A DNA stretch of 64,000 nucleotides from Stutzerimonas stutzeri (GTDB taxonomy: Bacteria; Pseudomonadota; Gammaproteobacteria; Pseudomonadales; Pseudomonadaceae). Below are positions 8,134 to 17,522 of this stretch, one piece after another. Within the stretch, counting starts at the first letter, position 1. The number at the start of each line of letters is the position of its first letter. Made by a program: the position numbers and the translations under genes. The notes under the pieces were generated by a model that was not told the origin of the DNA, did not search any database, and saw only the letters and a list, made by a program, of their open reading frames with translations. The stretch lies in the NCBI RefSeq assembly GCF_000219605.1, contig NC_015740.1:3224001-3288000 (forward strand), read 5' to 3'.

Positions 8134-8960
8134 ACCCCGCGCTCGTTCGCCATGACCCTGCCGCCACCTCCCGCCTGCTGCTGACGCTGCTGGCCGTGGC
8201 GCTGCTCTGGCCGGGCCTGCGGTTGAGCGAGCTGGACATTGGCGTGCTGTTCGACGGCAGCAACGCCGACACCATGGGCAGCTTCGTTTCGGCCTTCTGG
8301 CCGCCGGAGCATGGCGGAGACTTCCTTGCCCTGCTCTGGCAGGCGACGCTGGAAACCCTGGCCATCGCCACCGCCGGCATGACCCTCGCGCTGGCCATCG
8401 CCATTCCCTGCGCCCTTCTCGCCACTCGCGCGCTGTCGCTCTCGGCACTCAGCCGAGGCGGCCGCCCGGCCTGGTGGACCCACGCCCTGCGCTGGCCGGT
8501 ACGCGGCCTGCTGATCGTGCTGCGCAGCATTCCGGAGATCGTCTGGGCGCTGCTGTTCGTTCGCGCCGTTGGCCTCGGCCCGACCGCTGGCGTGCTGGCC
8601 ATCGCCATCACTTACGCCGGCATGCTGGGCAAGGTCTATGCGGAGATCTTCGAATCGGTCGACCCGTTGCCGGCCCGCGCCCTGCTCGGCAGCGGCGCCT
8701 CACGGTTGCAGGCGTTTTTCTACGGCGTGCTGCCACAGGCCACCGGAGAAATGCTGTCCTACAGCGTGTACCGCTGGGAATGCGCGATTCGTGCATCGGT
8801 GGTGATGGGCTTCGTCGGCGCTGGCGGGCTGGGTCAGCAGATGGATCTGTCGATGCGCATGTTCGCTGGCGGCGAAGTGGCGAGCATGCTGCTGACCTTC
8901 CTGGCGCTGGTGCTGCTGGCGGACCTGCTCAGCCGTCTGCTGCGCTGGAGGTTCGCATGA
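8127..8960 (+). CDS. PhnE-like ABC transporter permease 1
   Basis: A 277-residue inner-membrane permease. Hydrophobic segments near the N-terminus and across residues 70-270 fit six TM helices, and the coupling-loop region leads into FVGAGGLGQQMDLSMRMF, the conserved sequence of PhnE-type permeases. The start overlaps the ATPase stop and the end overlaps the next permease by ATGA, so the genes are tightly coupled. It should pair with the second permease as a heterodimer. Confidence 0.9.
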   Translation: MLNPALVRHDPAATSRLLLTLLAVALLWPGLRLSELDIGVLFDGSNADTMGSFVSAFWPPEHGGDFLALLWQATLETLAIATAGMTLALAIAIPCALLATRALSLSALSRGGRPAWWTHALRWPVRGLLIVLRSIPEIVWALLFVRAVGLGPTAGVLAIAITYAGMLGKVYAEIFESVDPLPARALLGSGASRLQAFFYGVLPQATGEMLSYSVYRWECAIRASVVMGFVGAGGLGQQMDLSMRMFAGGEVASMLLTFLALVLLADLLSRLLRWRFA

Positions 8961-9724
8961 GGTTGCTGTCGCGCCTGCTCATCCCGCTGGGTCTGCTCGG
9001 CGCCGTGATGGCGGCGTTCACCTTCCTGCAGCTTGACAGCGCCGCGCTGCTCAGCCGCGACGGCCTGACCCAGATGGCTGCCTACGCGTCGGGCTTCATG
9101 ACCCCGGATCTGTCGGCCAATCATCTGCGGGCGATCGCTCACGGCACGCTGGAAACCCTGGCCATGTCGGCCATTGGCACCCTGCTCGCCGCGCTGCTCG
9201 GCCTGCTGCTGGCGCTACCGGCGGCCGGGCGCTTCGGTTTGCTCGCGCAAGCGGCGTCGCGCCTGCTGCTCAATGCACTGCGGGCAATTCCGGAACTGGT
9301 GTGGGCGGCACTGATGGTGCTCGCCGCCGGCCTCGGCCCGAATGCCGGGACCCTGGCGCTGGCGCTGCATACTGCCGGTGTGCTGGGCCGCCTGTTCGCC
9401 GAGGCGCTGGAGAACACCCCGCCGCAGCCCGCCGACGCCCTGCGCCTGGCCGGCAGCGGCCGGGTCGCCGCGTTCTGCTACGGCACCCTGCCGACTTTGT
9501 GGCCGCAGCTGGTGGCCTACACGCTGTATCGCTGGGAGAACAATATCCGCATGGCCAGTGTGCTCGGCTTCGTCGGCGCCGGTGGCCTCGGCCAGATGCT
9601 CTACATGAGTCTCAGCCTGTTCCAGGAAGCCCAGGCCTCGACGGTGATCCTCGCCATGCTGGCGATGGTGCTGGCGGTGGACAGCCTGAGCGCCTGGGCG
9701 CGGCAGCGGTGGGTGAGAGGCTGA
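8957..9724 (+). CDS. PhnE-like ABC transporter permease 2
   Basis: A 255-residue homologue of the preceding permease, with the same C-terminal hallmark FVGAGGLGQMLYMSLSLF and six likely TM helices. The two permeases share motif positions (LRSIPEIVWA versus LRAIPELVWA), indicating an old duplication. Translation is coupled through the ATGA overlap. This is the last gene of the importer; the next gene is convergent, 30 bp away. Confidence 0.9.
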   Translation: MRLLSRLLIPLGLLGAVMAAFTFLQLDSAALLSRDGLTQMAAYASGFMTPDLSANHLRAIAHGTLETLAMSAIGTLLAALLGLLLALPAAGRFGLLAQAASRLLLNALRAIPELVWAALMVLAAGLGPNAGTLALALHTAGVLGRLFAEALENTPPQPADALRLAGSGRVAAFCYGTLPTLWPQLVAYTLYRWENNIRMASVLGFVGAGGLGQMLYMSLSLFQEAQASTVILAMLAMVLAVDSLSAWARQRWVRG

Positions 9725-9754
9725 GGGCGGCGTCAGCGTCACGCCCGCCCCGTT

Positions 9755-10072
9755 TCAGTGCAGCGCCGGCTTCGCTACGCGTTCCTGCACCAGCACCCAG
9801 GGCGCCACGACCACGGCCCACAGGTCGGGGTCACGCTCCAGCCAGTCCTGCGCCTGCTCGGCAGGCATCTTTGCCAGTTGCCCGCCGGTCAGCCAGGCGG
9901 CCACCTTGGCCTGATCGTCCTCGGCCACCGCCACCGCCACCTCGACCAGATCGGCCTCGCCAGCCACCTGCAGCAACGCGCCGCGGGCGAAGAAAGGCTG
10001 CAGTTCCTGCCAGGTGATCGCTGCGGTTTCGCCCAACAGCTTGGCATAAAGAGTGCTTGCGTCGTCGGCCAT
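9755..10072 (-). CDS. DUF2288-family protein
   Basis: A 105-residue soluble acidic protein starting MADDASTLYAKLLGETAAIT. The segment WQELQPFFARGALLQV followed by DLVEVAVAVAEDD is characteristic of the DUF2288 family, small cytoplasmic proteins conserved in Pseudomonas with no known role. The start at 10072 is preferred to an upstream ATG because homologues open with a short polar stretch then LYxKLLGETA. It is a stand-alone gene, convergent with the ABC permease and divergent from braC. Confidence 0.85.
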   Translation of the reverse strand: MADDASTLYAKLLGETAAITWQELQPFFARGALLQVAGEADLVEVAVAVAEDDQAKVAAWLTGGQLAKMPAEQAQDWLERDPDLWAVVVAPWVLVQERVAKPALH

Positions 10073-10271
10073 GGGACTCGTCCGTAACGAAAAAGGCGCC
10101 ATGATACCCGCGCCCCGATTCCCATCAAACGGTTGAATCTGCCGGCTGTGCAAACGGAGGAGACACTTCTACACTGTGCCGGTACAGTTGCCGGAGCGTT
10201 TCGGGATGTTCGCCTCTTAACGGCACTCCGGCCCGCAGGATTCAAACAATAACGATGCAAGTGGAGCACTT

Positions 10272-11390
10272 ATGAAGACCAACCAGCGTCTTTCGAAAAT
10301 TTTCCTGGCAATGGCACTGACCGGCGCAGCCAGCTACAGCCTGGCCGCCGACACGATCCGCATCGGATTGGCAGGGCCGGTAACCGGGCCGGTGGCGCAG
10401 TACGGGGACATGCAGTTCATCGGGGCCGAAATGGCCATCGAGCAGATCAACAAGGCCGGCGGGGTGAACGGCGCGCAACTGCAGGGCGTTCGCTACGACG
10501 ATGCCTGCGATCCGAAACAGGCCGTGGCGGTGGCCAACAAGATCGTCAATGACAACGTCAAGTTCGTCGTTGGCCACCTCTGCTCCAGCTCCACTCAGCC
10601 GGCGTCCGATATCTACGAGGACGAAGGCATCCTGATGATCACCGCGGCGTCCACCAGCCCGGACATCACCTCCCGCGGTTACGAGCTGATCTTCCGCACC
10701 ATCGGCCTGGACAGCCTGCAGGGTCCGACCGCCGGCAACTTCATTGCCGATCACGTCAAGCCGAAGAACGTCGCCGTCATCCACGACAAGCAGCAGTACG
10801 GCGAAGGCATCGCCACGGCCGTCAAGCAGACCCTTGAAAGCAAGAACATCAAGGTCGGCCTGTTCGAAGGCATCAATGCCGGTGACAAGGACTTCTCCTC
10901 GCTGATCGCCAAGCTCAAGCGCGAAGGCGTCGACTTCGTCTACTACGGCGGCTACCACCCGGAGCTGGGCCTGCTGCTGCGTCAGTCCAAGGAAAAAGGT
11001 CTGAACGTGCGCTTCATGGGTCCGGAAGGCGTCGGCAACTCGGAAATCTCCGCCATCGCCGGCCCGGCATCCGAAGGCATGTACGTGACGCTGCCGAAGT
11101 CCTTCGACCAGGATCCACGCAACAAGGAACTGGTTGATGCCTTCAAGGCCAAGAAGCAGGACCCGAGCGGCCCGTTCGTGTTCCCCGCCTACGCCGCGGT
11201 TCAGGTCATCGCAGAAGGCATCGAGAAGGCTGGCAGCACCGACACCGACAAGGTCGCCGAAGCGCTGCGCAGCAACACCTTCGACACTCCCACCGGCAAC
11301 CTCGCGTTCGATGAAAAGGGCGACCTGAAGGACTTCAACTTCGTCGTCTACGAATGGCACCAGGACGGCACCAAGACCGAAGCCAAGTAA
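10272..11390 (+). CDS. braC: Branched-chain amino acid ABC transporter substrate-binding protein
   Basis: A 372-residue periplasmic LivJ/LivK-type protein. The signal peptide is residues 1-26 (ends SYSLAA) and the mature chain starts DTIRIGLAGPVTGPVAQYGD. The ligand-site segments VVGHLCSSSTQPASDIYEDE and ITAASTSPDIT are present, including the Cys pair (DDACDP/GHLCSS) typical of BraC. It binds Leu, Ile, Val and probably Ala/Thr and delivers them to BraDE. RBS GTGGAGC is close to the ATG. A strong terminator follows, so braC is probably made in excess over the membrane genes by partial read-through. Confidence 0.97.
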   Translation: MKTNQRLSKIFLAMALTGAASYSLAADTIRIGLAGPVTGPVAQYGDMQFIGAEMAIEQINKAGGVNGAQLQGVRYDDACDPKQAVAVANKIVNDNVKFVVGHLCSSSTQPASDIYEDEGILMITAASTSPDITSRGYELIFRTIGLDSLQGPTAGNFIADHVKPKNVAVIHDKQQYGEGIATAVKQTLESKNIKVGLFEGINAGDKDFSSLIAKLKREGVDFVYYGGYHPELGLLLRQSKEKGLNVRFMGPEGVGNSEISAIAGPASEGMYVTLPKSFDQDPRNKELVDAFKAKKQDPSGPFVFPAYAAVQVIAEGIEKAGSTDTDKVAEALRSNTFDTPTGNLAFDEKGDLKDFNFVVYEWHQDGTKTEAK

Positions 11391-11405
11391 CTTTCATCAG
11401 CCTGG

Positions 11406-11436
11406 CAAAGCCCACACTCGCTTGTGGGCTTTGTTT
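11406..11436 (+). terminator. Terminator/attenuator after braC
   Basis: An 11-bp stem (CAAAGCCCACA at 11406-11416 with its complement ending 11433) with a 6-base loop is followed by TTTT. It sits inside the braC-braD interval, where partial termination would set the ratio of binding protein to membrane components. Confidence 0.9.
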
Positions 11437-11645
11437 TAGCGGGCGGCCCTGCCACAAGCACCGGGCCGCCTTGCCATACCTGTAATCCAACGAGCGGCCT
11501 GAACAGCAGGCCCGCCTCGAACCGACGCCATGCGTGATCCGCAGGGTGCCGTACCGCAGTGGCGCCGCGCCAGGGTGTGCGGTGTGTTCGAAGTGGGCAG
11601 CGCAGCCAGACCGGATGGAATTGCAGGGACTTCGGGAGAGCAGTG

Positions 11646-12565
<920 letters not shown>

Positions 12566-12569
<4 letters not shown>

Positions 12570-13822
12570 CCGGCAATCTGCGTATCGCTTTCTTCAGCGC
12601 CCTGCTGGTCATCGCCGTGGCGGTGCCGGTGTTCGGCCTGAAGCTCACCACCGTCGGTATCCGCGTCGAGGTGCATGGCGCCGAAGCCGGCACCTTCTGG
12701 ATCATCGCCGCCTGCGCGGTGGCCATGTTCGTCTGGCAACTGTTCCGCACGCATCTGGCCGCCGGCTGGGCCGCCAGCCCGAGCCTGCCGAGCGTGCCAG
12801 CCGGTGCTGGCAACTTCCTCACCCTGCCCTCGACCCAACGCTGGATCATCCTGGCGCTGGTGCTGGTTGCGCTGGTCTGGCCGTTCTACGGCTCGCGCGG
12901 CGCCGTAGACATCGCCACGCTGATCCTGATCTACGTGATGCTCGGCCTCGGCCTGAACATCGTGGTCGGGCTGGCCGGCCTGCTGGACCTGGGTTACGTC
13001 GGTTTCTACGCCGTGGGCGCCTACACCTACGCGTTGCTGTCGCACTACTACGGGGTCGGCTTCTGGACCGCGCTGCCAATCGCCGGAGCGATGGCCGCAC
13101 TGTTCGGCTTCCTGCTCGGCTTCCCGGTACTGCGTCTACGCGGTGACTACCTGGCCATCGTGACGCTGGGGTTCGGCGAGATCATCCGCATCCTGCTGCG
13201 TAACATGACCAGCATCACCGGCGGCCCCAACGGCATCAGCGGCATCGACAAACCGACCTTCTTCGGCCTGTCGTTCGACCGCCGCGCCGCCGAGGGCATG
13301 CAGACCTTCCACGAGTACTTCGGCATCGCCTACAACTCGGTGAACAAGGTGATCTTCCTCTACCTGATCGCCCTGCTGCTGGTACTGCTGACCCTGTTCG
13401 TGATCAACCGGCTGCTGCGCATGCCGATTGGCCGCGCCTGGGAAGCCCTTCGCGAAGACGAGATCGCCTGCCGCGCACTCGGCATGAACCCCACGGTGAT
13501 CAAGCTTTCCGCGTTCACCCTCGGCGCCACCTTCGCCGGGTTCGCCGGCAGCTTCTTCGCTGCACGCCAGGGGCTGGTCTCGCCGGAGTCATTCACCTTT
13601 ATCGAGTCGGCGATCATTCTCGCCATCGTCGTGCTGGGTGGCATGGGCTCGCAGCTCGGCGTGATTCTCGCGGCCATCGTGATGATCCTGCTGCCCGAGC
13701 TGATGCGCGAGTTCAGCGAATACCGCATGTTGATGTTCGGCGCCCTGATGGTGCTGATGATGATCTGGCGTCCGCAAGGCCTGCTGCCGATGCAACGCCC
13801 GCACCTGGAGCTGAAGCAATGA
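12566..13822 (+). CDS. braE: Branched-chain amino acid ABC transporter permease
   Basis: A 418-residue LivM-type permease. The first 120 residues form an N-terminal extension with several TM segments, and the conserved LivM core begins near [20 protein letters not shown]. The coupling loop is [20 protein letters not shown]. It forms the membrane pore together with BraD. Coupled starts and stops (ATGA) link it to both neighbours. Confidence 0.97.
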
Positions 13823-14586
13823 GCCGCCCGATCCTGGAAGTACGCGGCCTGACCATGCGCTTCGGCGGCCTGCTGGCCGTCAACGAGGTGGCGCTGACCG
13901 TACACGACAAGCAGGTGGTTTCGATGATCGGCCCCAACGGCGCCGGCAAGACCACCGTATTCAACTGCCTGACCGGCTTCTACCAGCCGACCGCCGGCGA
14001 AATCCTGCTCGACGGCACGCCGATCCACGGCCTGCCCGGCCACAAGATCGCCCGTCAGGGCGTGGTACGCACTTTCCAGAATGTCCGCCTGTTCAAGGAC
14101 ATGACGGCGGTGGAGAACCTGCTGGTAGCGCAACACCGACACCTGAACACCAACTTTCTCGCCGGTCTGCTGAAGACGCCGGCGTTCCGTCAGAGCGAAC
14201 GCGAGGCCATGGACTTCGCCGCCCACTGGCTGGAACAGGTGAACCTCACCGACATCGCCAACCGCCCGGCGGGCACCCTCGCCTACGGTCAGCAGCGTCG
14301 CCTGGAAATCGCCCGCTGCATGATGACGCGTCCGCGCATCCTCATGCTGGACGAGCCGGCGGCCGGCCTGAACCCGAAGGAGACCGAGGACCTCAAGGCG
14401 CTGATCGCCCTGCTGCGTGATGAACACGGTGTCACCGTGCTGCTGATCGAGCACGACATGAAGCTGGTCATGAGCATTTCCGACCACATCTACGTGATCA
14501 ACCAGGGCACCCCACTGGCCAACGGCTCGCCCGAGCAGGTGCGCAACAACCCTGACGTGATCAAAGCCTATCTGGGGGAGGCGTGA
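13819..14586 (+). CDS. braF: Branched-chain amino acid ABC transporter ATP-binding protein
   Basis: A 255-residue LivG-type ATPase. Walker A is GPNGAGKTT, the family-specific Q-loop segment is [20 protein letters not shown], the degenerate ABC signature is [15 protein letters not shown] (LAYGQ instead of LSGGQ, normal for LivG), and Walker B is [13 protein letters not shown]. It couples to both braE and braG by overlapping stop/start codons. Confidence 0.97.
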   Translation: MSRPILEVRGLTMRFGGLLAVNEVALTVHDKQVVSMIGPNGAGKTTVFNCLTGFYQPTAGEILLDGTPIHGLPGHKIARQGVVRTFQNVRLFKDMTAVENLLVAQHRHLNTNFLAGLLKTPAFRQSEREAMDFAAHWLEQVNLTDIANRPAGTLAYGQQRRLEIARCMMTRPRILMLDEPAAGLNPKETEDLKALIALLRDEHGVTVLLIEHDMKLVMSISDHIYVINQGTPLANGSPEQVRNNPDVIKAYLGEA

Positions 14587-15290
14587 GCATGCTGACTTTC
14601 GAAAACGTCTCGACCTTCTACGGCAAGATCCAGGCTCTGCACGGCATCAACGTGCAGGTACAACAGGGCGAAATCGTCACCCTGATTGGCGCTAACGGTG
14701 CCGGCAAATCGACCCTGCTGATGACCCTCTGCGGCACACCGCAGGCGGCCAGCGGCAGCATTCGCTTCCAGGGTGAAGAGCTGGTCGGCCAACAGACCTG
14801 CGACATCATGCGCAAGGCCATCGCCGTGGTGCCCGAGGGTCGGCGGATATTCTCGCGCCTGACGGTGGAGGAGAATCTCTCCATGGGGGGCTTCTTCACC
14901 GGCAAGGCGGACTTCCAGGAGCAGCTGGACAAGGTGCTCGGCCTGTTCCCGCGGCTGAAGGAGCGATATCAGCAGCGCGGCGGCACCATGTCCGGTGGTG
15001 AACAGCAGATGCTCGCCATCGCTCGCGCACTGATGAGCAAGCCCAAGCTGCTGCTGCTCGACGAGCCGTCGCTGGGCCTGGCGCCGATCATCATCCAGCA
15101 GATCTTCGAGATCATCGAGCAGTTGCGCGAAGACGGCGTGACCGTGTTCCTGGTCGAGCAGAACGCCAACCAGGCGCTCAAGCTGGCCGATCGCGGCTAT
15201 GTGCTGGAGAACGGCCATATCGTCATGCAGGGAAGTGGTGAGGACCTGCTGACCGATCCGAAGGTACGCGACGCCTACCTGGGCGGCTGA
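14583..15290 (+). CDS. braG: Branched-chain amino acid ABC transporter ATP-binding protein
   Basis: A LivF-type ATPase of 235 residues if read from the GTG at 14583, or 233 from the ATG at 14589. Walker A is GANGAGKST, the signature MSGGEQQMLAIARALM and Walker B LLLLDEPSLGLAP. The GTG overlaps the braF stop; the ATG two codons later is equally plausible. It is the second ATPase of the BraDEFG complex and the last gene before a terminator. Confidence 0.96.
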   Translation: MSMLTFENVSTFYGKIQALHGINVQVQQGEIVTLIGANGAGKSTLLMTLCGTPQAASGSIRFQGEELVGQQTCDIMRKAIAVVPEGRRIFSRLTVEENLSMGGFFTGKADFQEQLDKVLGLFPRLKERYQQRGGTMSGGEQQMLAIARALMSKPKLLLLDEPSLGLAPIIIQQIFEIIEQLREDGVTVFLVEQNANQALKLADRGYVLENGHIVMQGSGEDLLTDPKVRDAYLGG

Positions 15291-15307
15291 CCCCAACCAT
15301 GGTCGAC

Positions 15308-15341
15308 GAAAAGCCCTGCCGTCCTGGCGGGGCTTTTTCGT
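15308..15341 (+). terminator. Rho-independent terminator of the bra operon
   Basis: A hairpin GAAAAGCCCTGCC / GGCGGGGCTTTTTC with a 5-base loop, ending in five Ts, starts 17 bp after the braG stop. Confidence 0.92.
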
Positions 15342-15454
15342 TTTCCGGTCCGGCATGCCGCCAGACGAACCCTCACGCTGCGCGTACGGTCGAACAGCCG
15401 CTATGCTTGCTCGAATGCCTCTATCCCACTAATGCCCGTCAAGGAGACCTCACG

Positions 15455-16261
15455 ATGCGCCTTTGCCTGCTCGGCCTGCTCATGGCTGCCAGCGTCACCG
15501 CCAATGCCGCGGTACAGACGCAGGAAATCCCCTACACCGCTGCCGACGGCACCAAGATGATCGGTTACTACGCCTACGACGATGCCATCGAGGGCAAGCG
15601 CCCCGGCATCGTGGTGGTGCATGAATGGTGGGGCCTTAACGACTACGCCAAGCAACGCGCCCGCGACCTCGCCGAGCTGGGCTACAGCGCCCTGGCCATC
15701 GACATGTATGGCGAGGGCAGGAACACCGAGCACCCCAAGGACGCCATGAGCTTCATGCAGGCCGCACTGAAGGACGCCGATGCAGCCAAGGGCCGCTTCA
15801 ACGCCGGCCTGGATCTGCTCAAGGAGCAGACACAGACGGATACCGACAAGCTGGGTGCGGTCGGCTACTGCTTTGGCGGCAAGGTAGTCCTGGACATGGC
15901 GCGCCAGGGCGTGCCGCTGGACGGCGTGGTCAGCTTCCACGGCGCATTGGCCACCGAAACCCGCGCCGCGCCGGGTAGCGTCAAGGCGCGAGTGCTGGTC
16001 GAGCACGGCGCCGAAGACAGCATGATCAGCGCCGACGATGTCGCGGCCCTGAACGTCGAGATGGTCAAGGCCGGCGCCGATTACCAGTTCGTCAGCCTGC
16101 CGGGGGCCAAGCACGGCTTCACCAATCCGGGCGCCGATGCCCATCAGAAGAACGGCCTCGACGTGGCCTATCAGAAAGCCGCCGACGAGCGCTCCTGGCG
16201 TGATATGCAGCGGTTCTTCGAGGACACCTTCGGCCCGTCGACGCCTGCCCGGTCGCAGTGA
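15455..16261 (+). CDS. Exported dienelactone hydrolase-family protein
   Basis: A 268-residue alpha/beta hydrolase with a signal peptide (MRLCLLGLLMAASVTANA, residues 1-19). The DLH nucleophile elbow is GYCFGGK with Cys139; the acid AEDSM and the histidine in KHGFTNPG complete the likely triad. Dienelactone hydrolases open carboxymethylene lactones, but exported forms without aromatic-degradation neighbours probably act on other esters. AAGGAG lies just before the ATG at 15455. A Rossmann-free, monomeric periplasmic enzyme is expected. The neighbours give no pathway clue. Confidence 0.88.
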   Translation: MRLCLLGLLMAASVTANAAVQTQEIPYTAADGTKMIGYYAYDDAIEGKRPGIVVVHEWWGLNDYAKQRARDLAELGYSALAIDMYGEGRNTEHPKDAMSFMQAALKDADAAKGRFNAGLDLLKEQTQTDTDKLGAVGYCFGGKVVLDMARQGVPLDGVVSFHGALATETRAAPGSVKARVLVEHGAEDSMISADDVAALNVEMVKAGADYQFVSLPGAKHGFTNPGADAHQKNGLDVAYQKAADERSWRDMQRFFEDTFGPSTPARSQ

Positions 16262-16286
16262 CCGTTCGACGCGCCGCGTTCGATTC

Positions 16287-16314
16287 GCCCCGGCGGCACG
16301 CCTGCCGCCGGGGC
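16287..16314 (+). terminator. Hairpin after the dienelactone hydrolase gene
   Basis: A perfect 12-bp GC-rich stem with a 4-base loop begins 26 bp after the stop codon. No U-run follows, so it may be a Rho-assisted end or an mRNA stabiliser. Confidence 0.5.
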
Positions 16315-16357
16315 TCGTGCTAGCATTGCGCGCACAACTCAGCGTCGAACACGAGTC

Positions 16358-16798
16358 ATGACCGAACACGATTTCCGCTACACCCTGCTCAACCCCGCCC
16401 ACACCCTCACCGAATGCCGTGCACTGGCGCCGGGCCGCTACCAGGTCACCGGCAATGGCGGCTCGATTCGCAGCGGCGACGTACTGATCGTCACCCTCAA
16501 GGGCAGCCGCGATCTTTCGCAGCGCCTCACCGTCGAGAAAGTGCGCCATCTGATCAACCCGCCCGGACAGTGGATGGCCGTGGCCAGCGGGCCGGTGTTT
16601 CACGAACTGGAGATCCTCAACTGGCAGGTCGCCTGTGACAGCTGTGGCAAGCGGCTGGACTTCGAGTTCGCCGTCGACGCCAGGCTCGGCGAGGCCGCAC
16701 GCAAGCCGGCAGCCCAGGCACGCATCGCCGAGCTGGGCTGGTCCGGCCAGGATGGCCAGCACCGTTGCCCCAGTTGCCGGAAGGAGGAACAGCTATGA
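16358..16798 (+). CDS. Conserved hypothetical protein with a zinc-ribbon C-terminus
   Basis: A 146-residue cytoplasmic protein. Residues 1-85 are a beta-rich segment (a GGSIRSGDVLIVTLKG stretch). Residues 86-145 hold two CxxC knuckles (Cys93/Cys96 and Cys137/Cys140), so a structural zinc site is likely. I do not recognise a functional family. Its stop overlaps the start of the META lipoprotein gene (ATGA), so the two are co-translated. The small beta region might bind RNA or a protein; that is a guess. Confidence 0.75.
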   Translation: MTEHDFRYTLLNPAHTLTECRALAPGRYQVTGNGGSIRSGDVLIVTLKGSRDLSQRLTVEKVRHLINPPGQWMAVASGPVFHELEILNWQVACDSCGKRLDFEFAVDARLGEAARKPAAQARIAELGWSGQDGQHRCPSCRKEEQL

Positions 16799-17196
16799 CA
16801 TTGCGCGTCTTGCCCCTGGTTGCAGCGCTCGGCCTGATCGGTTGCGCAACAGAACCGCTGGAACTGCAACGCGACGTAACCTATATCGCCGAGTGGATTG
16901 GCGACGAACCGGTGATCGGCCGCACACCGGTCTCGCTGACCTTGAGCGAAGGGCGTGCCTACGGCAATGCCGGCTGCAACCACTGGTTCGGCAGCTACGA
17001 GCTCGATGGCCAGCGGCTGCGCTTCAGCAATCTGGGTAGCACACGAAAGATGTGCGCCGAGGAGATCATGGAACAGGAGCACCAGTTCCTCGACCTGCTC
17101 AACCGAGTCGAACGCTGGGACGTCTCCAACATCGACCAGCTACGCCTCTGGCCAGGCGAAGGTGCCGCGCTGCGCCTCTGGCCGGAACTCGAATAA
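16795..17196 (+). CDS. META-domain lipoprotein (HslJ-like)
   Basis: A 133-residue predicted lipoprotein. The short signal sequence ends in the lipobox LIGC (Cys17). The META/HslJ fold is indicated by GEPVIG-like strands followed by GNAGCNHWFGSYELDG, which matches the GCNxxxGxY motif, and by STRKMCAEEIMEQEHQFLDL, which matches the T-x-M-x-C motif. Related proteins are heat-induced or linked to novobiocin resistance in E. coli. The ATG at 16795 follows GGAGGAACAG and overlaps the previous stop. A terminator-like hairpin follows. Confidence 0.85.
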   Translation: MTLRVLPLVAALGLIGCATEPLELQRDVTYIAEWIGDEPVIGRTPVSLTLSEGRAYGNAGCNHWFGSYELDGQRLRFSNLGSTRKMCAEEIMEQEHQFLDLLNRVERWDVSNIDQLRLWPGEGAALRLWPELE

Positions 17197-17208
17197 GCCG
17201 CGCCAAAT

Positions 17209-17240
17209 GTGCGCAGACGACGGCGTCTGCGCACCGCTTT
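17209..17240 (+). terminator. Terminator-like hairpin after the META lipoprotein gene
   Basis: A perfect 11-bp stem (GTGCGCAGACG at 17209-17219 with 17224-17234) and 4-base loop, followed by CGCTTT, 12 bp past the stop codon. Confidence 0.6.
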
Positions 17241-17375
17241 CAGGCACCGAAAGCCACTCCGCGACGCCATGCGCCGGCGCTTTTCCCCGCTGAATCCCGG
17301 AAAAAGCCTCCCATACGACCGTCAACTGGCCTCTGAGGCCTCTTCTGCACGATGGCGCCCTCCGGTCTGCGAAAC

Positions 17376-17391
17376 TGGCACAGCCCATGCA
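17376..17391 (+). promoter_or_regulatory. Sigma-54 (RpoN) promoter
   Basis: The sequence TGGCACAGCCCATGCA fits the -24/-12 consensus TGGCACG-N4-TTGCA: the GG (17377-17378) and GC (17389-17390) are separated by exactly 10 bases. It lies in a 326-bp interval with no protein gene on the plus strand downstream before a terminator; dinB, the next gene, is on the opposite strand. It is therefore likely to drive a non-coding RNA. Confidence 0.75.
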
Positions 17392-17401
17392 ATTACCCAG
17401 G

Positions 17402-17490
17402 TATCCAGTTTCGGGGACCTTGGTACAGGCAGGCCGAGAATCCCCTCTTTTATGCCTGCGAGGCCGCTCGAAAGAGCGGCCTCGTGCTTT
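17402..17490 (+). ncRNA. Candidate sigma-54-dependent small RNA
   Basis: The left end is set about 12 bases after the -12 GC of the RpoN promoter, and the right end by an intrinsic terminator: a 10-bp perfect stem (17460-17469 with 17474-17483, GAGGCCGCTC/GAGCGGCCTC), GAAA tetraloop, and GTGCTTTT. The expected transcript is about 90 nt and has no ORF with a ribosome-binding site. Upstream of the terminator there is a possible GCAGGC/GCCTGC stem and an unpaired pyrimidine-rich stretch with CCCCTCTTTT that could be a seed or Hfq site. RpoN dependence points to nitrogen, carbon or motility control. It is not an obvious CrcZ/CrcY homologue because the CA-rich Crc-binding repeats are absent. No known family was recognised. 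Confidence 0.6.
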
Positions 17491-17522
17491 TCGCCCAAGC
17501 GGCGCACGAACGAGGCGCTGTC

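Noticed and set aside
6408..9724. Phosphite transporter ptxABC
   Set aside because: The remembered PtxB sequence differs clearly and no ptxD or ptxE follows; a general oxyanion-importer label is safer.
17402..17490. CrcZ/CrcY or RsmY/Z identity for the small RNA candidate
   Set aside because: It lacks repeated CA-rich Crc-binding motifs and the multiple GGA loop motifs of Rsm RNAs.
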